From a virus: DNA of 64,000 nucleotides. The stretch spans positions 1 through 64,000 of the IMG/VR virus record IMGVR_UViG_3300032240_000412; one strand, written 5' to 3'. The position numbers and the translations under genes are program-made. This document shows, piece after piece, positions 33,701 to 42,900 of the stretch; position 1 is the stretch's first letter, and each line of letters starts with the position of its first letter. The notes below the pieces were generated by a model. It ran no database searches. It was given only the letters and a program-made list of their open reading frames with translations, and had not been told where the DNA came from.

Positions 33701-33942
33701 AAGGCGCAGTACAAATAGCAGAAGCCACAGTTACACTAACTGAGGGATTTATTAAGGCAATTAAAAAAGGTCTTGCAAGCAAAGAATTCCAGACCAAAGC
33801 AACTGACCAGGAAAAAGAAACTGCTAAAGCCTTTTTGGCAGAAATGGAAGCTAATCTACCCGGTTACCGGGAAACAGCAAAAAAAGTAAAAGCCGATTAT
33901 GCAAAAGGTTTAGCAGAAGCCAAACGAGACGGATTAATATAA
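30757..33942 (+). CDS. Putative baseplate hub protein (gp27 position), 1061 aa
   Basis: Located between gp53 and gp5, where a hub trimer partner of gp5 is expected. A folded region at residues ~140-300 (SSYASSTYILTLRALTPADY, NARSRAANVIELSFRIVEPY, PYLLTIDFFGWGDDGS) and another up to ~800 have hub-like beta composition, ending EFQRGEFTQTLSLIRLPNQP. Residues ~840-930 are a highly acidic linker (DNTDIDTTEDEDNTAVTDEE), followed by an Ala/Lys-rich helical tail. The N-terminal ~130 residues are also acidic and share an EFAGLDEAVG motif with gp48. The gp27-like identity is inferred from position; sequence alone is not decisive. Confidence 0.65.
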   Translation: MPDFEFDDPFNSAFGDAVDPITGNPYPAAGIDDPTIDQSAIDKTEFELGALDPEDPARADLEEQLEQEETSENTLSDDEEHDLQADEFAGLDEAVGEQELKRMRDEELDNPADDVMGQPATTILPGQDAKVKTTPNSLSSYASSTYILTLRALTPADYNRLAEDPLASDSTQSHKPLRPKVIIASAGRKSQDLPRNIHFTEDFYFENLKFTTVVGMNARSRAANVIELSFRIVEPYGFTFHNRLVKLAEDTGIQSIVEQPYLLTIDFFGWGDDGSWSQQQDQTKNIPIKITAMKAKVSQRGGEYDCQAIPYNHAAFQDTNVTTPVNLGVNADTVYKFFDDAVSTNLAAEQDQRESEVKEADKAASTGAYRTPEGKAEAEKNAQNKAAKLKSPYYVSTFAGAINDWFRDLVKKGNCQHPMKISFDIDKPIGDSKIVFPKKNNPKNTPMANPQDPAQAKELARTNAGQKGSGPVNITEETFPIPAGTNIIEVINMVVRNSDYIRSQLTDPSQEKYDPQTIADQQAKPLNWFRVIPTVKLINFDYKTNKWAKAITFHVKQFTFYNQRNPYAPKGQPEGWVKEYNYIYTGKNKDVIDFDIDFDMLFYTALTAQKAKMESLSGAAEADESKLASAMPTANTKTGSPVVYNFVPGDIHSTSLGDGNRDSQTITATDVVKNIYSSARGDMINIKMKIIGDPELIKQDDVFYNPSNAGYDEDRNQFTQNQSIKFDRGEVHAKITFNTPVDIDEATGGIAYFAGDKVQSTFSGLYKFTTVENEFQRGEFTQTLSLIRLPNQPAFDNVGPLAGSASEGTNSKINRQESDTGSTRGLKGSGDLTELSGELDSYPEDDNTDIDTTEDEDNTAVTDEEDTELDDTSEADQEDETGDEFDNTEDAELQDVGDNADTMDISEAQDEEGNETIELSSPSPAVENIVDEAEAMAQREADLRAQYPQQAAFADKLAADLDSPDPRVKKAAAKTMIESVGKGAVQIAEATVTLTEGFIKAIKKGLASKEFQTKATDQEKETAKAFLAEMEANLPGYRETAKKVKADYAKGLAEAKRDGLI

Positions 33943-33943
33943 C

Positions 33944-36145
33944 ATGACAGACAAATATAGATCAAGAAAAATACCGGAATGGGCAAATACCGCAGGAACC
34001 AACGCGGCCATTTTGAACCCAGGCCCATTTGTTGGTATTGTAAAAAACAATTATGATAATACTCGCAGTGGACGTTTACAGGTATGGATTCCAGATCTAG
34101 GCGGTGACGAAAATAATCCCAGTTACTGGACCACAGTCAGCTATGTTAGCCCTTTCATGGGTGTGACATACGAGCCACAGACTAGTAAAAACAATTCCTA
34201 CAACTATGTGCAACATGCCTACGGCATGTGGTTTGCGGCACCAGACATTGGCAATCAGGTATTATGTATATTTGTCAATGGTGCGGCAGACCGCGGTTAC
34301 TGGTTTGGTGTTACAAATCCCAACCTAAGTCATTACATGATGCCGGCTATTGGATCAAGCCCCAACGTTGACTCGTCTGGCATCAGCAAAGAATTAAAAG
34401 ACAGTCTAATAGAAGGACAAGTATATCCTGTTGCTGAATTTAACGAAAACGACCCTGCACTACAAGTACCGGACTTTGCAGACAATAAAAAACCCATACA
34501 CGAAGCACAATTTGCAACACTACTAACGCAAGGACTGGATAGAGATCCTGTTCGTGGCGCCATCAGTTCCAGTAGTCAGCGCGAAAGTCCTAGTAGGGTT
34601 TTTGGTATCAGTACCCCCGGAAGGCCAATCAAAGATCCAACAACAGATCCGCAGTACGCTAAAAAAGTACAGGACGGATCTGTTACAGAGTCCGACATTG
34701 CAGTTCGAGGCCGTCGAGGCGGTCATACTATTGTCATGGACGATGGTGACATCAACAATGTTGACAACTTAATCAGACTGCGTACAGCAGGTGGGCATCA
34801 ATTGCTAATGAACGATACCGAAGGAGTTATGTACATTGCTAACTCGGCAGGTAGTGTCTGGTTAGAATTGGCTAAAAATGGTTCTGTACATTTGTTTAGC
34901 CACGGTGGAATCAACATTAGAAGCAAAGGCGATTTGAATTTGCACAGCGATAAAAACATCAATATGCATGCCAAAGGCAAATTGCAAATGTTTAGTGACG
35001 GCAGTATAGGATTAGAATCTAAAACAATCAATGTTAAAAGCACTGATGCAACTACCCTCTACGGCGGAACAGTTAATGTAGGATCCGAAGGCGCAATCAA
35101 TCTGGCATCCAGTGGCAGTGGTAGTTGGCAAGCAGGCGGATCATTGAATTTAACTGGCAAACCAATTAATTTAAATTCTGCCGGCGGGCCAAGTGTTGAA
35201 GCACCGGCAGGTATGCACCTGTATGATCATACCGAAGCATCATTTAATAAAACATCAAAAACCTGGCACCAAGACGGAGCCAGCGTTAGCAGTATATCAG
35301 CAATTTTGCCAACACATGAACCATGGGACCGATTAACTGGTAAGCCTAAATCAACACCAGCACAACAGTACGCGGCACCAGTACAAGCCAACAAAGCAGT
35401 CAATGAAGGCGAAGCTCCTGTTGAAACTAGCCAAGCACCTGACTGTATTCCAACAACTTCGCCAGTAACAACCGGAACAGGTGGAACCACAAACTTAGTT
35501 ACACAAAATCAACTAGATCCTGGAATACAGGCCGCCAAAGGTCGCCCAGTGTCCAAGCCCTGTCCTAAGAATTGGTTGGACCTGGGTGTCGCACCCAATC
35601 CATCGGGCGGTATTGGCCCGTTGGATCAATTTGCAGTCAAATGCTTGATGGGGCAGATTGGTTATACCGAGAGTGGCTGGAAATACGACATCAAAAATCA
35701 GTTAAACTACATTGGCAGATACCAATTTGGTGCCGCGGCCTGTACCGATGCAGGTTATATTAAACTTAACTACTTTAAACAATACGGTAACAGAGCCTTT
35801 AACTATCCTGATGCATGGACAGCCAAAGACGGAATTTGCAGTATCGACAACTGGTACAGTGCTCGTGCCGTACAAGAAAAAGCCATGTATAACCTTATTG
35901 CATCAAACTACAAAACTCTAGTTAAAATTGGTGGTATCAAGAGTAGTGATTCAATATGCGAAGTTGGCGGTATGCTGGCAGTGGCACAGCTATTGGGTGC
36001 AGGCGGTGCAAAAACCTGGCGCAATACAGGTGGCGGTGCTGATGCCAATGGAACCACTGGAGAAACATACTTTAACCGCGGCAAGTACGCAATTGATGTG
36101 CTGGCCAAAGGTGGTGGTAACGATGCTCCACCACCAAAAATCTAA
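33944..36145 (+). CDS. 5: Baseplate central spike gp5-like with C-terminal lysozyme-type domain
   Basis: Residues ~22-140 form the OB-fold domain (PGPFVGIVKNNYDNTRSGRL then QVWIPDLGGDENNPSYWTTV, YGMWFAAPDIGNQVLCIFVN). Residues ~250-430 are a triple beta-helix needle with repeating strands (GHTIVMDDGD, INIRSKGDLNLHSDKNINMH, GSIGLESKTINVKS). The last ~180 residues are a muralytic-type domain: CLMGQIGYTESGWKYD with a likely catalytic Glu near 575, NYIGRYQFGAAACTDAGYI. In T4 the lysozyme lies between the OB fold and the helix; here it is at the C-terminus. Needed for local peptidoglycan penetration. Confidence 0.88.
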   Translation: MTDKYRSRKIPEWANTAGTNAAILNPGPFVGIVKNNYDNTRSGRLQVWIPDLGGDENNPSYWTTVSYVSPFMGVTYEPQTSKNNSYNYVQHAYGMWFAAPDIGNQVLCIFVNGAADRGYWFGVTNPNLSHYMMPAIGSSPNVDSSGISKELKDSLIEGQVYPVAEFNENDPALQVPDFADNKKPIHEAQFATLLTQGLDRDPVRGAISSSSQRESPSRVFGISTPGRPIKDPTTDPQYAKKVQDGSVTESDIAVRGRRGGHTIVMDDGDINNVDNLIRLRTAGGHQLLMNDTEGVMYIANSAGSVWLELAKNGSVHLFSHGGINIRSKGDLNLHSDKNINMHAKGKLQMFSDGSIGLESKTINVKSTDATTLYGGTVNVGSEGAINLASSGSGSWQAGGSLNLTGKPINLNSAGGPSVEAPAGMHLYDHTEASFNKTSKTWHQDGASVSSISAILPTHEPWDRLTGKPKSTPAQQYAAPVQANKAVNEGEAPVETSQAPDCIPTTSPVTTGTGGTTNLVTQNQLDPGIQAAKGRPVSKPCPKNWLDLGVAPNPSGGIGPLDQFAVKCLMGQIGYTESGWKYDIKNQLNYIGRYQFGAAACTDAGYIKLNYFKQYGNRAFNYPDAWTAKDGICSIDNWYSARAVQEKAMYNLIASNYKTLVKIGGIKSSDSICEVGGMLAVAQLLGAGGAKTWRNTGGGADANGTTGETYFNRGKYAIDVLAKGGGNDAPPPKI

Positions 36146-36160
36146 GGTAAATACTAGACT

Positions 36161-36541
36161 ATGGCAACAATGTACCGCGGATTTAGCACCTATAACAGGT
36201 TAAAGAAGTTTCGTCTAACAGACGCAGACTTAGTCAAGCAAGACCTTTTTAATCACTTTAATATTAAGAAGGGGGAAAAGCTAATGAACCCAAACTTTGG
36301 CACAATTATTTGGGGTATGTTGTTTGAAAACCTAACTACAGAAGCAAAAAAAGCCATAACAGACGATATTAAAACCATTGTAAACTACGATCCTAGAGTA
36401 AGTGTACAAAACGTAATTGTCAATCAATTTGAACACGGAATACAGGTTGAGCTAGAACTCAAGTATGCCCTGACCAATAAAATTGAAAGTATGAAAATGA
36501 CTTTTGATAGAGGCGCAACCAGCTTAAAGATATCCGCCTAA
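36161..36541 (+). CDS. 25: Baseplate wedge protein gp25
   Basis: 126-residue wedge and sheath-initiator protein. Block YRGFSTYNRLKKFRLTDADL then VKQDLFNHFNIKKGEKLMNP and NFGTIIWGMLFENLTTEAKK is the gp25/TssE family (RKGERLMNPxFGT-type) signature. Gene order gp5-gp25-gp6 is conserved with T4-like phages. Starts 16 nt after gp5. Confidence 0.95.
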   Translation: MATMYRGFSTYNRLKKFRLTDADLVKQDLFNHFNIKKGEKLMNPNFGTIIWGMLFENLTTEAKKAITDDIKTIVNYDPRVSVQNVIVNQFEHGIQVELELKYALTNKIESMKMTFDRGATSLKISA

Positions 36542-36564
36542 TTAAACTAGCTGTTTTTTTACTT

Positions 36565-36572
36565 AATAAATA
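36565..36572 (+). promoter_or_regulatory. Late promoter variant AATAAATA upstream of gp6
   Basis: AATAAATA, one base off the consensus, 21 nt upstream of ATG 36593 in the only sizeable gap (51 nt) between gp25 and gp6. Confidence 0.45.
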
Positions 36573-36592
36573 TAGAATATAGGTAAAAATTC

Positions 36593-39500
36593 ATGGCTAT
36601 TACAACACGTCAAACCGGATTACTAGTACAGCAGGATTGGAAAAAGCTGTATCAGACATTTAAAGATGCTGACTTTCAAAGTTACGACTTTGAAACGTTA
36701 CGCAAATCAATGATCGATTACCTCAGACTATACTACCCTGAGGACTTCAACGACTACATTGAATCATCTGAATTTATTGCGTTACTAGACTTAATTGCCT
36801 TTATGGGACAGAGTTTAGCGTTTCGTACTGATTTAAATGCTCGCGAAAACTTCTTGGATACTGCTGAACGACGTGACAGTATCTTAAAGTTGGCTCGACT
36901 AATCAGCTACAACCCCAAGCGTAATATTGCGGCCAGCGGCCTATTAAAATTTGACAGCGTAACCACAACAGAAAACGTAACAGACAGCAATGGATTGAAT
37001 TTAAGCAATCTAGTTATTAACTGGAACGACACTGCCAATGACAACTGGGCAGAACAGTTTAACACAGTTTTAAATGCTTCCTTGATCAGTAGCCAAACTG
37101 TTGGCGCTCCAAGTAACAGTCAAGTTATTAACTCTGTTACCAACGACGAGTATACAATTAACCTATTGCCAAACGTGATTCCAGTTTACAAGTTTGAATC
37201 GTCAGTTGACGGCAACAACATGCGTTTTGAAGCAGTTAGTGTTAGTTCTGCAGGAAAAACGTATCTATACGAAACAGATCCTAAGCCACGTAGCGCATTC
37301 AACATCTTATACAGAAATGACAATTTAGGAAACAACAGCATCAACACAGGATTCTTTTTCTACTTCAAGCAAGGAGAATTATCTGTCAGCAACTTTACTC
37401 TAGCAGATGCGTTGCCAAATCGTGTGGTCAGTATCAAATCCAACAACATCAATAACTCAGACGTGTGGTTATACAACGTATTAACCAGCGGGCTAGCCGG
37501 CGACAAATGGACTCAAGTTCCTGCTATTTCTGGTGTAAACATTGTTTACAATAATACTGCGGACAAAAACATCTACCAAGTCAACAGCAAGTCTGGAGAT
37601 CAAATTGATTTGGTATTTGGCGACGGATCGTTTGCAACCATTCCACAAGGCAATTACCGTTTATTCAGTCGTGTCAGCAACGGTCTAACATACAAGATTA
37701 CTCCTACAGAAATGCAAAGTATTGTTATTCCTATTAACTATGTAAGTCGTACAGGACGAGTTGAAACGCTGACTATTCGTGCCAGCCTGAACTACACTAT
37801 TGCAAACAGTGCCGCACGTGAGTCAATTGAAGATATTAGAACCAAAGCACCCCAACAGTATTATACACAAAATCGTATGATCACTGGTGAAGACTATAAT
37901 ACCTTACCCTATACAAACTATGCCAATGTACTAAAAGTTAAAGCAGTTAATCGTACCAGCTCAGGCGTAAGTCGTTACCTAGATGTGTTGGATGCCACCG
38001 GCAAATACTCTAGTACAAACATCTTTGCACAAGACGGAATTATTTACAAAAATCAATTTTTAAAATCTGAATATTTTACATTCCAGAGTGCCAACGACAT
38101 TAAAAAAGTTCTATATGATGTTGCTATTCCAATATTGAGTACCAAAGAAGCACAACACTTTTTCTATACTAACTATCCTCGTTTTACTAGCCCAGATATT
38201 GTTTGGGTGTCTGACATCAACGCCGACAGCGGATTGTCGGGCGGATTTAGCCGCGATGGTATCAACTTGGTGACTGTGGGAGCAGGTGTTAGTCCAAATT
38301 TAAGTTACTTGACTGAAGGAGCCATTGTGAAATTTCTAGCTCCAACAGGTTATTTCTTCAATGCTCGAGGTGCATTGGTTGCTGGAACTCCAGTATATGA
38401 TACAGAGTCAACTAGTTTGTATGCCAGCATTATGGTACAAAACAGCTCTGCTGTAACCTTAAACATCAAGGTACCAACAGGTGCCAAATTAGACACCATT
38501 ATTCCTCGTTTTGAAACCAGTATACCTGCTACTTTGGTTAATACAATCATTGGCCTGATTCAGGGTCTTCGTAATTTTGGCATAGGATACGACATTGTTA
38601 ATAATGTTTACTATATTATTGCCAGAGAAGACCTAGATTTATCCAGCCCGTTTAATTTAACTTACGCAAAAGATACTTCCGGAACGGCAAAAGATGCCAG
38701 TTGGATGATGCACTTTTCGTACAGTAACCAGCAATACTCTATTAACTATCGAGGATTAGAATATATTTTTGAAAGTAAACTTGAAACCAAGTTTTATTTT
38801 GATCCATCAAGAAAAGTATTTGACGCTAAAACTGGTTTAACAATCGTTGACCAAATTAAGGTGTTAAAAATGAATTCTTTACCTGACTCGGCATTGCCAC
38901 TGTCATACGATGTACGTTTTAACATTTATGATAATATTGTTGACAGCGATGGATATGTAAACAATAACAAAGTAAAAGTAACATTTACCGATAGCAATAA
39001 TGATGGAGTTCCAGACAATCCAGATATTTTTGATACTGTAGTTGCACCAAATTATAATACTATCAAGAAATATGTATTCTTCAAGCAGTATGTTGACTAC
39101 GGAAGTTTTATTCGTTTACAGCCTCTATCTGCAGACATGGTAGAAACAGATCTAGTGACACAGGGGCAAATTCAAGTCAACGTAAACATTTATAATGTAG
39201 GACAAGTTTTCTATGCTAGCCAAGATGATATGTTTTATCAGATTCAATTGGTTGGAACTAGTAGAGTAGTTGTTCCAGTTGACGGTTATGTGTATTATAT
39301 TGGTCGACAAGACTTGTATTTCCAATATCGTCACAACAGTCCAAACAGTAGTAGAATTGATCCAAGCCCTAATAACATCATGGACCTGTTTTTATTGACC
39401 ACACAATATGCTACAGACTATACAAACTGGATCCAGGATACCACTGGACTGGTATCTCAGCCAACAGCGCCCACCAACGAAGAATTAAAACAACAATTCA

Positions 39501-39952
39501 GTGGACTGGAAAATTATAAACCATTGAGTGACACGCTGATCTATAACAGTGCCAAGTTTAAACCAATTATTGGAAGTCTAAGTGCCAGTGCGTTACAGGC
39601 AACATTTAAGGTTATTAAAAATCCCAATGTGGTAATCAGCAATAATGATGTCAAAGTTGCAGTTATTAGCGCAGTTAATACATATTTTGATCTTACCAAT
39701 TGGGACTTCGGGGAGACCTTCTACTTCAGTGAATTGAGTGCTTATCTACACAAACAACTAGCACCCAATGTGTCATCCATCATCATTGTACCAAAAACAA
39801 GCGATTTAAAATTTGGTTCTTTGTATCAGATCAACGCAGAGCCTAATGAAATTATCGTTAGCTGTGCTACAGTGGCCGACGTTGAGATTATTGATGCTAT
39901 TTCAGCAACACAAATCAACCAGGTTTTATTAGGCTTAAATACTATAGTATAA
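36593..39952 (+). CDS. 6: Baseplate wedge protein gp6
   Basis: Core wedge component forming the ring around the hub. The N-terminal block DFQSYDFETLRKSMIDYLRL then YYPEDFNDYIESSEFIALLD, LIAFMGQSLAFRTDLNAREN and FLDTAERRDSILKLARLISY is diagnostic of gp6. Residues ~400-460 include the J-like motif APQQYYTQNRMITGEDYNTL. The C-terminus (FSELSAYLHKQLAPNVSSII) matches baseplate J-type wedge subunits. At 1119 aa it is much longer than T4 gp6 (660), with insertions in the middle. Confidence 0.95.
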   Translation: MAITTRQTGLLVQQDWKKLYQTFKDADFQSYDFETLRKSMIDYLRLYYPEDFNDYIESSEFIALLDLIAFMGQSLAFRTDLNARENFLDTAERRDSILKLARLISYNPKRNIAASGLLKFDSVTTTENVTDSNGLNLSNLVINWNDTANDNWAEQFNTVLNASLISSQTVGAPSNSQVINSVTNDEYTINLLPNVIPVYKFESSVDGNNMRFEAVSVSSAGKTYLYETDPKPRSAFNILYRNDNLGNNSINTGFFFYFKQGELSVSNFTLADALPNRVVSIKSNNINNSDVWLYNVLTSGLAGDKWTQVPAISGVNIVYNNTADKNIYQVNSKSGDQIDLVFGDGSFATIPQGNYRLFSRVSNGLTYKITPTEMQSIVIPINYVSRTGRVETLTIRASLNYTIANSAARESIEDIRTKAPQQYYTQNRMITGEDYNTLPYTNYANVLKVKAVNRTSSGVSRYLDVLDATGKYSSTNIFAQDGIIYKNQFLKSEYFTFQSANDIKKVLYDVAIPILSTKEAQHFFYTNYPRFTSPDIVWVSDINADSGLSGGFSRDGINLVTVGAGVSPNLSYLTEGAIVKFLAPTGYFFNARGALVAGTPVYDTESTSLYASIMVQNSSAVTLNIKVPTGAKLDTIIPRFETSIPATLVNTIIGLIQGLRNFGIGYDIVNNVYYIIAREDLDLSSPFNLTYAKDTSGTAKDASWMMHFSYSNQQYSINYRGLEYIFESKLETKFYFDPSRKVFDAKTGLTIVDQIKVLKMNSLPDSALPLSYDVRFNIYDNIVDSDGYVNNNKVKVTFTDSNNDGVPDNPDIFDTVVAPNYNTIKKYVFFKQYVDYGSFIRLQPLSADMVETDLVTQGQIQVNVNIYNVGQVFYASQDDMFYQIQLVGTSRVVVPVDGYVYYIGRQDLYFQYRHNSPNSSRIDPSPNNIMDLFLLTTQYATDYTNWIQDTTGLVSQPTAPTNEELKQQFSGLENYKPLSDTLIYNSAKFKPIIGSLSASALQATFKVIKNPNVVISNNDVKVAVISAVNTYFDLTNWDFGETFYFSELSAYLHKQLAPNVSSIIIVPKTSDLKFGSLYQINAEPNEIIVSCATVADVEIIDAISATQINQVLLGLNTIV

Positions 39953-39970
39953 TGTCAACAGGATCATTTA

Positions 39971-42900
39971 ATGGCCGCGGTTAAAACAATTAATTTTTTA
40001 CCAGAAATTTTTCGCAGTAATGCAAATACAAAATTTCTAAATGCAACACTAGATCAACTAGTTTCAGAACCTAGTCTGGATAAAATCAACGGCTACGTTG
40101 GTCGACAGTTTAGTCCCACATACAAAACTTCTGACAACTATATCATTGAACCATCGGCACGCCGACAAGTCTATCAACTTGAACCAACTGTGGTTGTTAA
40201 CGACCCCAATGGAACTCCACAATTCCTGGGCACCTACATTGATTTATTACAAAAACTTGAATACTACGGTGCATATACTGGCAACCAAGACCGATTGTTT
40301 GCACAAGAAAATTACAGTTTTAATCCGTTAATTGACTTTGATAAGTTCATTAACTTTAGCCAATACTATTGGCTACCCTACGGTCCTAACTTAGTTAGTG
40401 TTAGCGCGGCACCAGAAACAGTGCTAGGTGGTGGAACAGTTACAGCCACAGACTTAATGTATTCCCGTACTGAAAAAGGATTTACTGTTTCTTATAATAA
40501 TAGTTCAAGTCAAGAAAATCCTACTCTTTACCTAGAGCGCGGAATTACCTATACATTTAATCCAATGACTACGGGCACAGAGTTTTGGATTCAGACTGAA
40601 CCTGGTTTGTCAGGCACTAAAAAAACACAGCCCGGTGTTTCTACCAGAGATGTACTAGGCGTAAACAACAACGGCGCCACTAACCAAGCAATTACATTCA
40701 CAGTTCCGTTGGCCACAGCACAAGACCAGTATGTAAAAATGGCAGTGGCACAACCACTGCCGGGTAAAAATGTTACTTTTGCATGTGAGCTTGCATTTTC
40801 TCAAATACACAATCAACTGTTAAGTCAAATCAATTTAATTGGTGGCATATCTGGAAATACTACTACAAATAAAAATAATATTGATGGCAAGTTTTTGGTA
40901 TTTTTACCAGTAAACGCAACAACACAAGTGTATTCTCCGGATGGCCTGTTTGATTACGATCCAGAGGGATATGATGGCTTCAAGTTTGATGGCGGACGAG
41001 CAGTACCCCCTGGCGTACTATCGGCGTACCAGGTTTTTGATCCATGGGCCATACCAGGAGCTTTTGACAAATATCGATTTGGAGAAGATAATATTGGTTT
41101 TGACGAAGGGCTACGCCCAGACGTACAGCCCGGTGACGGAGCCGCCGTTGATCCGCAACAACGTTACGGCATATGGAGAATTTCTGCAACACCAACATCA
41201 GACGGATTAGACACACTAATACAGCTATCCTATGCTGGTGATATCAATTTTAATAACAAAGTTTATATCACCAGTGGTCTATACTCTGGTTTTGAGTTTT
41301 ACAAAGATTCATCGGGACTACTGTCAAAAGTTCCTGCAATCACTGCACCGCTAGATACATTTTACTATCAAGACGGTATGAGTGAAATGTTAGCAGGGCA
41401 AATTAAAATAATTGATCCACTATCGATCAGTCTAGACGTAGAAGAAAAAATACTAGGACAAACAGCCTATACTAGCCCCAACGGTATAGAATTTACCAAC
41501 GGCATGTTGATTCAATTTGACAGTACAGTAACTCCTGCCAAATACACCAATGGACTTTTTTATGTTGAGGGTGTTGGTACTGGAATTGTTTTATCTAACT
41601 ACAATGATTTAGCAACACCAGATTCTGGAGTGTTAACTGCCAGTGCGTCGTACGATGCTTCTGCATTTGATGTCACAGGATATGATGCGGCCGCAGGTAC
41701 AGGTGGCGCACTAGACTATATTACAATTAATAGAAGCTCAATTGATGGAAATGCCTGGAGTCGTAGTAATCGCTGGTTCCATATTGATGTTATTAAGAAA
41801 ACAGCCGAATATAATAAAACAGTTCCTCTACTAGATCAAGTTAAACGGGCCAACCGACCAATTATTGAATTTAATCCACATGTTCAATTGTTTAACCACG
41901 GTCGTCAATTCAAAAGCCCGGTACAAATTTTAACAACTACAGTAACAGATGCATTCAACCAAATTGAAAATAAACCAATTGGCACAGAACTGGATGGCAC
42001 ACCTCTAGATGCAGGATTGCGTATTATTTTTGCCAATAATGTAGATAAGATCTATAGAAACAAAATTTTTGTTATTAAACAAAAAGAAATTGCTGGCCTC
42101 AAAACAATCCACCTGGTACAAGATTCAGACAGTGAAATTCTAGAAGGACATCAAGTACTAGTAACTGCCGGCGCAAACATTGGCATGGCCTTTTATTATA
42201 ATGGAACAGATTGGATAGAAAGTCAGAAAAAATACGGCGTCAACCAAGCACCACTGTTTGACATGTTTGACCAAGATGGAAATAGTTTTGCTGACGCCAA
42301 CATCTATTACGGAAGCACCTTTACAGGAACTAAAATATTTTCTTATGGTGTAGGATCTGGCACAGTTGACTATAACTTAGGCTTTCCGTTAAAATATAGA
42401 AACTTTAATCAAATTGGCGATATTGTATTTGACAACAACTACGACATTGACTCATTTACATATCTAGTACAGAACGTGACAGTTCCAGTGAAAATTAATT
42501 CTGGATACGCAAAAATCAACAACGGACTAGATAAATTTGTCTATAGCAACAACTGGTACACCAACACATACCCAAGTCGTCAATATCAAGTTATTACAAA
42601 CTTCTATACAGATACAAGATACTTTGAAGTTGACATTAATCCAATGTCGGCCACAATGATGATGGGCGGCGGCCATACCAAGGTGTTTGTGAATAACAAA
42701 TATATTGGAGCAAATTTTACTGAAACCAATGTCAAGCGAATCAAAACCATTGTTATCAATGACAATGTCACTTTGTCACCCGGTGACAAAATTGATATTT
42801 TAATTCACAGTCTTGATGTATCTAAAATGGGATATTATCAAATACCCGACAACTTGGATTACAATGCCCAGAATCAAAACTTTTCTGAATTGACTTTGGG

